DNA of 64,000 nt from Bacteroidia bacterium (GTDB taxonomy: Bacteria; Bacteroidota; Bacteroidia; UKL13-3), in contig JAIBAK010000001.1 in assembly GCA_019695215.1 (NCBI GenBank), forward strand, positions 81,028-145,027. Reading direction: 5' to 3'. Positions 9,826-17,531 of this stretch are shown piece by piece. A program made the translations under genes and the position numbers. Each line of letters starts with the position of its first letter. Within the stretch, counting starts at the first letter, position 1. The notes beneath the pieces are model-generated. The model ran no database searches. It was not told the DNA's origin and saw only the letters and a program-made list of their open reading frames with translations.

Positions 9826-10436
9826 ACTTTTAATGCGTCAAACCGATAACCTTTTTCGTGAAAATAGCTTAAGGTTTCGGGTAAAAGTGATTTAAGATTG
9901 AGAGCTGTTTTTTCGCTGTCGTGAAAAACAAGTACTGAGCCGGGCCGGCTTCCGGTTTTGATTGCGTTTAGAGAACTTTTCAGGGATAAACCCCGTTCGT
10001 AATCTCTCGAAAGAATATCCCACATTACCAGTGTGTATTTTTTTCTGAGATGGCGCGCCTGTGTCGGAGTGATGCGCCCGTATGGCGGTCTGAACAAATT
10101 GCTTTTAATAACTTCTGCCGCCCGGTTAGTGTTTTCGAGGTATTGGGTTAATGGTGTTTTCCATCCGTTCAAATGATTGAAGGTATGATTGCCCACCGAA
10201 TGGTTTTCTGCAAGTATTCTGTGATATATTTCGGGGTATTTCTGCACATTTTCGCCAACGCAGAAAAAAGTAGCTTTGGCATTAAACTGCTTCAATGTAT
10301 CCAGCACAAAAGATGTCATTTCAGGGTGAGGCCCGTCATCAAACGTCAGGTATAAAACCGGTTCGGTGGTAGCAACCCGCCATAAAAATCCCGGCATCAG
10401 GGTTGGTAGTATGTCGGGAACCTTAAATCGGTACAT
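9822..10436 (-). CDS. Polysaccharide deacetylase (NodB homology)
   Basis: 204-aa carbohydrate esterase 4 domain protein. The metal triad is present: Asp34 in TFDDGPHP (31-38), and His84 and His88 in HSVGNHTFNH (79-88). The RPPYG motif is at 116-120. These de-N-acetylate GlcNAc-type polymers or peptidoglycan. No signal peptide is evident, so it may act at the inner membrane with its partner or be short at the N-terminus. It is first in the operon and overlaps the GT2 start by ATGA, which suggests that one sugar polymer is made and modified by the pair. Confidence 0.9.
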   Translation of the reverse strand: MYRFKVPDILPTLMPGFLWRVATTEPVLYLTFDDGPHPEMTSFVLDTLKQFNAKATFFCVGENVQKYPEIYHRILAENHSVGNHTFNHLNGWKTPLTQYLENTNRAAEVIKSNLFRPPYGRITPTQARHLRKKYTLVMWDILSRDYERGLSLKSSLNAIKTGSRPGSVLVFHDSEKTALNLKSLLPETLSYFHEKGYRFDALKV

Positions 10437-10467
10437 TCAGTATTTTGGTCGAATTAAAACCTGTAAA

Positions 10468-10499
10468 TTGGTAAGAGTACGAATAAGCTTATAACTTCG
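10468..10499 (+). promoter_or_regulatory. Candidate promoter for the TolC-HlyD operon
   Basis: TTG at 10468-10470, a 21-nt spacer, and TAACTTCG at 10492-10499 (one mismatch to TAnnTTTG). It lies 36 nt upstream of the TolC ATG. Confidence 0.35.
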
Positions 10500-10535
10500 C
10501 TGCACGAAAATTGCGTAAAAAAGCGAATTAAAAAA

Positions 10536-11954
10536 ATGAGTACGAAAAGTTTTTTACTTATAGTTCTTCTGTCTCTTAGCTCATTTGCCCGTGCTCAAAA
10601 AAAATGGGGGCTGCAGGAGTGTATAGATTATGCCCTCAAAAATAACCTCACCGTTCAGCAAAGTGCACTCAACAACAAGGATTCAAAGGTTGCCCTTAAC
10701 CAGAGTAAAGCGAATTACCTGCCTACCGTAAATGGTTTCGGGACCAATAATTTTAATTTCGGGCGAAGCATTGACCCCTTTACCAATACCTTCCAGAATC
10801 AGCAGATACGGAGTAATAATTTCGGGGTTACCGGAAGTGTGGTATTGTTTAACGGACTGCAAAACTATACCTCCATGCAGCAAAATGAACTTTTGTACAA
10901 AGCGAGCGAATACGATTTGAATCAGGCCATAAATAACCTTTCACTCTCGGTGGCCAATGCTTATCTTACCATTTTACTTAATGACGAAATTCTTTCCTCT
11001 GCACGTATACAGGCTGAAAATACTAAAAAGCAGCTGGAGCGTACCGAAAAATTGTACAATGCAGGTAGTGTAAGTATAGGAAATGTACTTGATTTAAAGG
11101 CACAGTATGCCAATGAGCAATTAAATATTACCAACGCTCAAAATCAGGTAAAATTAGCTTATCTGGTTCTTTGGCAGTTACTGGAGTTACCCTATGATGA
11201 AACTAATACCATTGAAAAGGTTGCGGTTGATGTTCCAAAAGAAGAACCGGCCATTTCAACCAATGCACTGGTAACAAGTTATTCTGCCAGAGGCCCAGAG
11301 ATTCAGTCGGCAGAGATAAGACTTTTAGCAGCCCAAAAAGGATTAACTCTGGCAAAATCCGGCCGCAGTCCCAAACTTACCATGAACGGAAGTGTGAATA
11401 CCACCTACTCGCAATCATTTATGCGATCAACGGGATATGATTATTTAGGCACAAGAATTTTATACTTCGATCAAAATAATGTTCCTGTAACTGCTCCGTA
11501 TTATAGCAGTACAGGTACCGAGGTTACTCCGTTTAATCAGCAACTAAAAGACAACCTGGGAAAGTCGCTTGGATTTACCTTAAGCGTTCCTGTATTGAAT
11601 AACTGGCAGGTAAATAATAATATTCAGCGGTCAAAAATCAGTCTGGAACGCAGCAAGCTTAACCTGAATCAAACCCGAAATCAGGTTTATCGTACCATTA
11701 CCCAGGCGGTGCTTGATTTGGAAGCCGCAAAAGCACGCTATGCTGCAGCCATGAATAGTTACGAAGCGGGTAATTTAAGCTACAAAAATGCTGAGCAGCG
11801 TTTTAATGCAGGGGCAATGAATTTTACGGATTACACAGTATCTAAAAACAATTTTATGCGTGCCGAGGCCACCATGCTTCAGGCAAAATATGAATTTATT
11901 TTCCGCCAACGGGTGGTTGATTTTTATAATGGAAAACCAATCACTCTGCAATAA
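10536..11954 (+). CDS. TolC-family outer membrane efflux protein
   Basis: 472 aa with a cleavable signal peptide (cut after ARA, before QKK). The mature part has the two-repeat TolC architecture of long helical segments: coiled-coil stretches near 150-200 and 390-450, with beta-strand regions between them (for example around 90-120). TolC trimers form the outer-membrane and periplasmic duct of tripartite exporters. The adaptor gene starts 7 nt after its stop. No inner-membrane pump (RND, MacB/ABC or MFS) follows, so the partner must be elsewhere. Confidence 0.92.
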   Translation: MSTKSFLLIVLLSLSSFARAQKKWGLQECIDYALKNNLTVQQSALNNKDSKVALNQSKANYLPTVNGFGTNNFNFGRSIDPFTNTFQNQQIRSNNFGVTGSVVLFNGLQNYTSMQQNELLYKASEYDLNQAINNLSLSVANAYLTILLNDEILSSARIQAENTKKQLERTEKLYNAGSVSIGNVLDLKAQYANEQLNITNAQNQVKLAYLVLWQLLELPYDETNTIEKVAVDVPKEEPAISTNALVTSYSARGPEIQSAEIRLLAAQKGLTLAKSGRSPKLTMNGSVNTTYSQSFMRSTGYDYLGTRILYFDQNNVPVTAPYYSSTGTEVTPFNQQLKDNLGKSLGFTLSVPVLNNWQVNNNIQRSKISLERSKLNLNQTRNQVYRTITQAVLDLEAAKARYAAAMNSYEAGNLSYKNAEQRFNAGAMNFTDYTVSKNNFMRAEATMLQAKYEFIFRQRVVDFYNGKPITLQ

Positions 11955-11961
11955 TATCATT

Positions 11962-13338
11962 ATGAATATAAACAAAAAAAAGAAACCGCGTGTATTAACA
12001 TACTTACTCATATTGGCAGGGCTGCTTGTACTTTTTTTTATCATTGGAAAGAGTGCAGGATGGATTGGTAAAAAAGAAGTAACGAAAGTTGCCGTTGCCA
12101 AAGTTACTTACCGTACCATTGTAGAAACGGTATCGGCCAACGGAAAAATACAACCGGAAAAGGAAGTGAAAATAAGTTCTGACGTATCGGGTGAAATAGT
12201 AGATATGTATGTGAAGGAAGGAGATTCGGTGGTAAAAGGAAAATTGTTATGTCGAATCAATCCTGAAATTTACATCACTTCGCTCGACAGAGCGAATGCC
12301 TCATTAAATAATGCCCGCGCTCAGTTGGCCAGTTCCAAAGCAAGGCTGTTGCAGTCGGAGGCGCGCTATAATGAATTGCGTTTAACTTACGACCGAAATA
12401 AAAAGTTGTATGATCAGAAGGTGCTTTCGGATGCTGAATTTGAAACAACCAAATCTTCCTATCTGAATGCGCAGGCCGAAGTTGAAGCAACTAAACAAAG
12501 CATCAAAGCAGCCGAATATACAGTTGCCAGTTTTGAAGCCTCGGTAAACGAGGCAGGGAAAAGTTTAAATCGTACCGAAATTTTTGCACCCGTAAGCGGA
12601 ATTATTTCGAAACTGAATGTAGAAAAAGGAGAGCGCGTGGTGGGAACATCACAAATGCCGGGTACCGAAATGATGCGCATTGCCAACCTTGCCGATATGG
12701 AGGCACGGGTGGAGGTAAATGAAAACGATATTATACGAGTAAGTGTGGGTGATACAGCTACTGTGGAAGTGGATGCATACCTGAATCGGAAATTTCTTGG
12801 CATTGTCACCGAGGTGGCCAACTCGGCTAATTTAGCAGGAGTATCTGCCGATCAGGTAACCAATTTTACCGTGAAAATCCGAATGCTCAAATCATCATAC
12901 AGCGATTTGCTAAAAGCGAGCCGTGCTCCGTTTCGTCCGGGTATGAGTGCCTCGGTTGAAATACAAACAGACATGGTGGTAAATGTTCCAAGCATACCGG
13001 TGGTGGCTGTAACTTCGCGCGGAGGAGATGGAAAAGAAACCGGGAAAGCAAAAAAAGAGGAATCTGAGAAAGAAGACGGGAAAAAGGAAGAGTTGAAAGA
13101 AGTGGTGTTTGTTTACAAAGACGGCAAAGCGGTAATGCATGAAGTAAAATACGGAATTCAGGATCAGGAGTTCATTCATATCATCAGCGGCATCGAGAAA
13201 AATGACGAGGTAATCAGCGGGCCTTATAATACCATTTCCAAAAAATTAAAGGACGGTGAGACCGTGATGAAAGTAACCGAAAAGGAATTGTTTGAATCAA
13301 CTATGAAAGCAGGCTCTGCGGCAAAAGAAGGAGATTGA
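11962..13338 (+). CDS. HlyD/RND-type periplasmic adaptor subunit
   Basis: Membrane-fusion protein that bridges an inner-membrane pump and TolC. The start is the ATG at 11962, giving MNINKKKKPR and then a membrane anchor (about 10-30); the longer upstream frame lies inside tolC and is rejected. It has a biotinyl-lipoyl half (SGEIVDMYVKEGDSV), a coiled-coil hairpin (about 95-185), the second lipoyl half (APVSGIISKLNVEKGERV) and beta-barrel/MP domains. Near residues 355-380 is a highly charged Lys/Glu/Gly insertion. It resembles MacA-type adaptors. The 7-nt gap to tolC implies one operon; the next gene is gpsA, not a pump. Confidence 0.92.
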   Translation: MNINKKKKPRVLTYLLILAGLLVLFFIIGKSAGWIGKKEVTKVAVAKVTYRTIVETVSANGKIQPEKEVKISSDVSGEIVDMYVKEGDSVVKGKLLCRINPEIYITSLDRANASLNNARAQLASSKARLLQSEARYNELRLTYDRNKKLYDQKVLSDAEFETTKSSYLNAQAEVEATKQSIKAAEYTVASFEASVNEAGKSLNRTEIFAPVSGIISKLNVEKGERVVGTSQMPGTEMMRIANLADMEARVEVNENDIIRVSVGDTATVEVDAYLNRKFLGIVTEVANSANLAGVSADQVTNFTVKIRMLKSSYSDLLKASRAPFRPGMSASVEIQTDMVVNVPSIPVVAVTSRGGDGKETGKAKKEESEKEDGKKEELKEVVFVYKDGKAVMHEVKYGIQDQEFIHIISGIEKNDEVISGPYNTISKKLKDGETVMKVTEKELFESTMKAGSAAKEGD

Positions 13339-13375
13339 TGTAATTTGGTCATTCAAGTGTAATTTTCACAAAAAA

Positions 13376-14404
13376 ATGCATCTTTGCATGGTGCAGTCAG
13401 TTTCTAAACATATTGCAGTTATTGGCGGAGGAAGTTGGGGAACAGCTTTAGTTAAAATACTCAGCGATAACCTAACTTTAAATGACCCACCGCTAAACTG
13501 GTGGGTGAGGGGTGAGGATAATGCCTCCTATATCAACCAATATCATCATAACCCGAAATACCTGAGTTCGGTTCAGATAAACTCAGGCAAGGTTAAGGTC
13601 TCCTCTGATTTAATGCACACCATTGCTTCATCCGATATGCTGCTTTTTGCTATTCCTTCTGCCTTTCTGGCCGATAGTTTAAAAGAGGCTAACGGCAATA
13701 TGTTGCAAAATAAAATAGTGATTTCGGCTATCAAGGGCATAGTGCCGCAAACGAGTAACCTGGTAGCGGAATATTTTCATAACAGTTTTGGTGTTCCTTA
13801 TCCCGATATGCTGGTGATTTCGGGGCCGTGCCATGCCGAGGAGGTGGCGCTTGAAAAACTTTCTTTTCTAACTATTGCCGGACAAAACAAGGATTACGTT
13901 CAGCAGTTTGCATCAATGCTGGCAGGCAGGTTTATTAAAACGGTGGCCAGCGATGATATATTCGGGACTGAATATGCGGCAGTACTCAAAAATATTTATG
14001 CGCTTGCCAATGGAATTTGCCACGGACTTGGGTATGGTGATAATTTTCAGGCGGTGCTCATCGCTAACTCAATAAAGGAGATAGAACGTTTCCTCGATAA
14101 AATATTTCCAACCCACCGCGAGGTGACCGATTCGGCCTATCTGGGCGATTTGTTGGTAACGGCTTATTCACAATTTAGCCGGAACCGCACTTTCGGAAAT
14201 ATGATAGGGAAAGGATATTCGGTACAGGCTGCACAACTTGAAATGAACATGATTGCCGAAGGTTATTATGCCGTAAAGTCTATGCATGAGCTTAATAAAC
14301 AATATCAGGTGAATATGCCCATTATGGAGGCAGTTTATAAAATACTTTACCGGGGAGCTTCGGCTAGTGATGAAATCAGGACACTGATCCCTTCGTTAAG
14401 TTAA
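13376..14404 (+). CDS. gpsA: Glycerol-3-phosphate dehydrogenase [NAD(P)+]
   Basis: Reduces dihydroxyacetone phosphate to sn-glycerol-3-phosphate for phospholipid synthesis (cytoplasm). The Rossmann motif IGGGSWGTAL follows the first strand. ISAIKGI, ISGPCHAEEV and EYAAVLKNIYALANGICHGLGYGDN are family landmarks, the last holding the catalytic Lys. Length 342 aa is normal. Two starts are possible: ATG 13376 (MHLCMVQ) or ATG 13388 (MVQSVSK); the second gives the more usual N-terminus, but a CATCTTTG box at 13379-13386 leaves no room for a leader, so the choice is open. It follows the adaptor by 37 nt and may be read from the same transcript. Confidence 0.95.
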   Translation: MHLCMVQSVSKHIAVIGGGSWGTALVKILSDNLTLNDPPLNWWVRGEDNASYINQYHHNPKYLSSVQINSGKVKVSSDLMHTIASSDMLLFAIPSAFLADSLKEANGNMLQNKIVISAIKGIVPQTSNLVAEYFHNSFGVPYPDMLVISGPCHAEEVALEKLSFLTIAGQNKDYVQQFASMLAGRFIKTVASDDIFGTEYAAVLKNIYALANGICHGLGYGDNFQAVLIANSIKEIERFLDKIFPTHREVTDSAYLGDLLVTAYSQFSRNRTFGNMIGKGYSVQAAQLEMNMIAEGYYAVKSMHELNKQYQVNMPIMEAVYKILYRGASASDEIRTLIPSLS

Positions 14405-14445
14405 TAAATCGTAAAAAATAATTTTCGACCATACTAAACAGGGCA

Positions 14446-14453
14446 TAATTTTG
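14446..14453 (+). promoter_or_regulatory. -7 promoter box for the 73-aa gene
   Basis: TAATTTTG is a perfect TAnnTTTG match, 36 nt before the ATG at 14490. No clear -33 element is seen. Confidence 0.5.
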
Positions 14454-14477
14454 GTTAATCAATCCGAAAGCTAATTT

Positions 14478-14485
14478 AAGGAGGG
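14478..14485 (+). promoter_or_regulatory. Strong Shine-Dalgarno AAGGAGGG
   Basis: The AGGAGG core ends 5 nt before the ATG at 14490. This is near-perfect anti-SD complementarity, unlike almost every other gene in the window, where leaders are A-rich with no SD, as is normal in Bacteroidota. Confidence 0.7.
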
Positions 14486-14489
14486 AACC

Positions 14490-14711
14490 ATGAAATCAAA
14501 AATGCTCGATTATTATCAGCACGTTCTGCAGGCGGTAAGTTTTGATAAAGCCCTGTTTGAAAAGGAATTAATCAAATCGGTAAAAGCGTTGGTTTTATAT
14601 GAAGAATTTGCCGACTTAAAGCAATGGTGCATTACAAAGTTTAATGATTCTTACAGCTCAATCCTGGATCGGGTTTTTAGCGAGTATGAGCTGAAGTTTA
14701 GCTCACGGTAA
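14490..14711 (+). CDS. Small hypothetical protein (73 aa)
   Basis: Not recognised as a named family. A soluble, mostly helical 73-aa protein with alternating charged and hydrophobic residues (DYYQHVLQAV, LFEKELIKSV), a single Cys near residue 52, no signal and no membrane segment. Coding is supported by its own -7 box, an exceptional Shine-Dalgarno and composition like its neighbours. It converges on rnc, with only 3 nt between the stops. It may be a conserved small cytoplasmic protein. Confidence 0.75.
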   Translation: MKSKMLDYYQHVLQAVSFDKALFEKELIKSVKALVLYEEFADLKQWCITKFNDSYSSILDRVFSEYELKFSSR

Positions 14712-14714
14712 TAG

Positions 14715-15476
14715 TTAGCCTTTAACTTCAAAAATATTTAAAAGTTCACAGGCTTTTTCGGCTGCAATTTGCTCGGCTTTTTTCTTGGAATAATCTTCCC
14801 CTATTCCATACTCTACACCATCTACCATCAGTTTAATTTTGTACAGTTTCATCTTCCCGCTTTTTATTTCTTCCAGCAGTTCAAAATCAAGTGTGCGGTT
14901 ATTACGCTGGGCCCACTCCAACAATCTTCCTTTAAAATTCTTTTCGGTAGTTTCCAGTTTATCTACATCAATATGGTAACTCAAAATTTTGCGGTAGATA
15001 AATTTTTTTGCCGCCACATATCCGTGGTCAAGGTAAATAGCCCCGATTAAAGCTTCAAACGCATTGCCAAATAAGGCTCGTTTGTTTATTGGATTATCAA
15101 ACTGACGGGCATCGTATTTTACCAACTTGTCCACTCCCATTTTCAAAGCCAGATCATTTAATGACTCCCTGCTCACCACCTTTGAGCGCATTTCCGTAAG
15201 AAAGCCTTCATTTTTATAGGGGAATTTAAGAAAAAGGTATTCGGCTACTACCGTACTCAGAACCGAATCTCCTAAAAACTCAAGTCGCTCGTTACTATTT
15301 CTGAACCCGTTGTCCTTAAGTGTGGCAGAAACGGAATGGTGCCTGAAAGCCTGCCTGTATAATCGGAGTTTGTACGGGCGTAAACCAATAATATTTTTGA
15401 TGGTGCGGTAGAATAATCGCTCTTTGGAAAGAAGGAGGCGGGGCCATTTTATCCAAAAAAGAAATCGGGATACCAA
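14715..15476 (-). CDS. rnc: Ribonuclease III
   Basis: Double-strand-specific endoribonuclease that processes rRNA precursors and structured mRNAs. The signature NERLEFLGDSVLS starts at residue 62 and holds the catalytic Glu and Asp; a second acidic site occurs in the FGNAFEALIGAIYLDHGY segment; a dsRNA-binding domain covers about 180-250, ending in the KKAEQIAAEKACELL helix. At 253 aa it is slightly long at the N-terminus. The frame has no ATG near its 5' end; a TTG is the only plausible start, with a stop a few codons upstream. It lies 21 nt after fabF in the acpP-fabF-rnc operon. Confidence 0.95.
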   Translation of the reverse strand: MVSRFLFWIKWPRLLLSKERLFYRTIKNIIGLRPYKLRLYRQAFRHHSVSATLKDNGFRNSNERLEFLGDSVLSTVVAEYLFLKFPYKNEGFLTEMRSKVVSRESLNDLALKMGVDKLVKYDARQFDNPINKRALFGNAFEALIGAIYLDHGYVAAKKFIYRKILSYHIDVDKLETTEKNFKGRLLEWAQRNNRTLDFELLEEIKSGKMKLYKIKLMVDGVEYGIGEDYSKKKAEQIAAEKACELLNIFEVKG

Positions 15477-15497
15477 ATTTACCTTTGTTTAATACGC

Positions 15498-16751
15498 CTA
15501 ATCTTCAAATTTTTTGAAGATTACTGTTACATTATGCCCGCCAAACCCAAAGGTATTGCTTAGGGCTGCGCGAATATTGCGCTTTTGAGCAGTATTAAAG
15601 GTAAAGTTTAGTTTATTGTCTAATTGCGGATCATCCGTGAAGTGGTTGATGGTAGGCGGGATGATTCCTTCTTTTAAAGCCATAATGGTGGCAATAGCTT
15701 CAACCGCACCTGCACCGCCCAGCAAATGGCCGGTCATAGATTTGGTTGAACTGATATTGAGGTTATAGGCATGGTCGCCAAAAACTTTCTGAATAGCCAG
15801 TGTTTCGGCCACATCACCCAATGGGGTAGAGGTTCCGTGAACGTTAATATAATCTATATCTGACGGGTTAAGGCCGGCATCATTCAAGGCGGTATTCATT
15901 ACAGTTATAACACCCAAACCTTCAGGGTGCGGGGCTGTAATATGGTAAGCATCGGCTGATAGTCCGCAGCCTGCTACTTCGGCATAAATTTTTGCACCGC
16001 GCGCTTTGGCGTGTTCGTAATCTTCAATTATTAAAGCTCCTGAACCTTCTCCCAGCACAAAACCATCACGGTGAAGATCGAAAGGACGTGACGCAGTTTT
16101 AGGATCATCATTACGTTCTGAAAGTGCTTTCATGGAATTAAATCCACCCATAGCAGGTTCATTTACGCAGGCTTCTGAACCACCGGTCACAACAACATCG
16201 GCTTTACCTGCTTTAATGTAAAAGAAAGCATCGGCCAAAGCATTGTTTGATGAAGCGCAGGCTGAAACAGTGGTGTAATTGGCACCTCTGAATCCGTGAC
16301 GAATAGAGATATGTCCGGAAGCGATATCCGCAATCATCATCGGAATAAAAAATGGGCTAAAGCGTGGCGGTCCGTTACTTTTTACATAATCAACGACCTC
16401 TTTGTAAAAACTGGTAAGTCCTCCAATACCCGAACCCCAGATAACTGCAACCCGGTCTTTGTTGATTTTTTCAACATCAATTCCCGAATCTTTAATGGCT
16501 TCATCTGTGGTTACCAACGCATAATGCGTATAGGGGTCCATTCTTCTTGCTTCCTTGCGGTCAATAAAATTTTGAACGTCAAAATTTTTGACCTCACAGG
16601 CAAATTGCGTTTTAAATGAACTGGCGTCAAAACGGGTAATAGGCGCAGCACCACTCACACCGTTGGTTAAACCGGCCCAATATTCAGCCAATGTATTACC
16701 AATCGGTGTAAGTGCACCCAGTCCGGTAATAACGACTCTCCGAGACGTCAT
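15498..16751 (-). CDS. fabF: 3-oxoacyl-[acyl-carrier-protein] synthase II
   Basis: Condensing enzyme of fatty-acid elongation (cytoplasm): adds malonyl-ACP-derived two-carbon units to acyl chains. The Cys-His-His triad of KAS I/II is complete: Cys165 in TVSACASS, His305 in VHGTSTPLGD and His342 in SMTGHLLGG. The C-terminal SNTFGFGGHN is also canonical. 417 aa is normal. It starts 12 nt after acpP on the same transcript, so it sits directly beside its carrier protein. Confidence 0.97.
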   Translation of the reverse strand: MTSRRVVITGLGALTPIGNTLAEYWAGLTNGVSGAAPITRFDASSFKTQFACEVKNFDVQNFIDRKEARRMDPYTHYALVTTDEAIKDSGIDVEKINKDRVAVIWGSGIGGLTSFYKEVVDYVKSNGPPRFSPFFIPMMIADIASGHISIRHGFRGANYTTVSACASSNNALADAFFYIKAGKADVVVTGGSEACVNEPAMGGFNSMKALSERNDDPKTASRPFDLHRDGFVLGEGSGALIIEDYEHAKARGAKIYAEVAGCGLSADAYHITAPHPEGLGVITVMNTALNDAGLNPSDIDYINVHGTSTPLGDVAETLAIQKVFGDHAYNLNISSTKSMTGHLLGGAGAVEAIATIMALKEGIIPPTINHFTDDPQLDNKLNFTFNTAQKRNIRAALSNTFGFGGHNVTVIFKKFED

Positions 16752-16763
16752 TCAGTATCTAAA

Positions 16764-17000
16764 TTATTTAGCGTTTTTTTCGATGTAATCAATCGCGTCA
16801 GCTACGGTGCCGATCTTTTCAGCCTGATCATCAGGGATAGCGATATTGAATTCTTTTTCAAATTCCATAATCAGTTCTACCGTATCTAATGAATCTGCAC
16901 CCAAATCGTTGGTAAAACTCGCCTCTGGAGTAACCTCTGCCTCTTCAACCCCCAACTTGTCAATGATAATTGACTTAACTCTTGTTGCAATGTCTGACAT
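16764..17000 (-). CDS. acpP: Acyl carrier protein
   Basis: 78-aa acidic four-helix carrier. Ser37 in [10 protein letters not shown] is the 4'-phosphopantetheine attachment site. It is first in the acpP-fabF-rnc operon. The leader upstream is AT-rich; no perfect -7 box was found on this strand, so the promoter is not assigned. Confidence 0.98.
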   Translation of the reverse strand: MSDIATRVKSIIIDKLGVEEAEVTPEASFTNDLGADSLDTVELIMEFEKEFNIAIPDDQAEKIGTVADAIDYIEKNAK

Positions 17001-17098
17001 AATGGTATGTTTAATATTATTTTAAATTGAGAGTGCAAATAACAGATATTTGCATAAAAAAGACAAAAAAAAATAAGACGTTTAAAAACAGCTCATTA

Positions 17099-17530
17099 AT
17101 GGCTAAAAGTACTAAAAAGCTGGTGTTGGAAATAGAGCCTGATTACGATTTTAGGCTTATGGGCATCGTTTGTTCTCAGCCGGGATATAAACTTGGGTGG
17201 TTATTTAATCAATCTTTAAACTTTGATTTAAGCAGAGATGAAGATATAGAAGTACATTTGCCCCGAAAAAAGGAGATTGCCTGTTTTGAGTTTTATCAGT
17301 TTAAGGATGATGAACAGAGGCTTGAGTATTATTTTTTGTCCAATAAGTCGTTAGGAAACTACCTGGTGGCCGAAATGAAACAGGTGGATTACTGGTTGCT
17401 GATTAAGGGTCTTTTTGAAAACCTTAATGAACCGCGTTTGTTAGCCAAAGTAAAAGCTATTCAACAGATTCAAACAGCGTTTTATTTAGATATTGAGTCA
17501 TTAAAGTCAAAAGAGAATTTAATTTTTTAG
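17099..17530 (+). CDS. IPExxxVDY family protein
   Basis: Small protein of a Bacteroidota-restricted family named for a C-terminal motif, seen here in degenerate form as VAEMKQVDY (I and P replaced by V and A), just before WLLIKG. The first part has the usual pattern of acidic/aromatic residues (EPDYDFRLMGI) and hydrophobic strands. Function is unknown. Start is ATG 17099 (MAKSTKK), which removes 24 improbable Lys-rich residues from the longest frame and gives 143 aa, normal for the family. Its stop is 1 nt before the pyk ATG, and the family is usually linked to pyk. Confidence 0.82.
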   Translation: MAKSTKKLVLEIEPDYDFRLMGIVCSQPGYKLGWLFNQSLNFDLSRDEDIEVHLPRKKEIACFEFYQFKDDEQRLEYYFLSNKSLGNYLVAEMKQVDYWLLIKGLFENLNEPRLLAKVKAIQQIQTAFYLDIESLKSKENLIF

Positions 17531-17531
17531 C

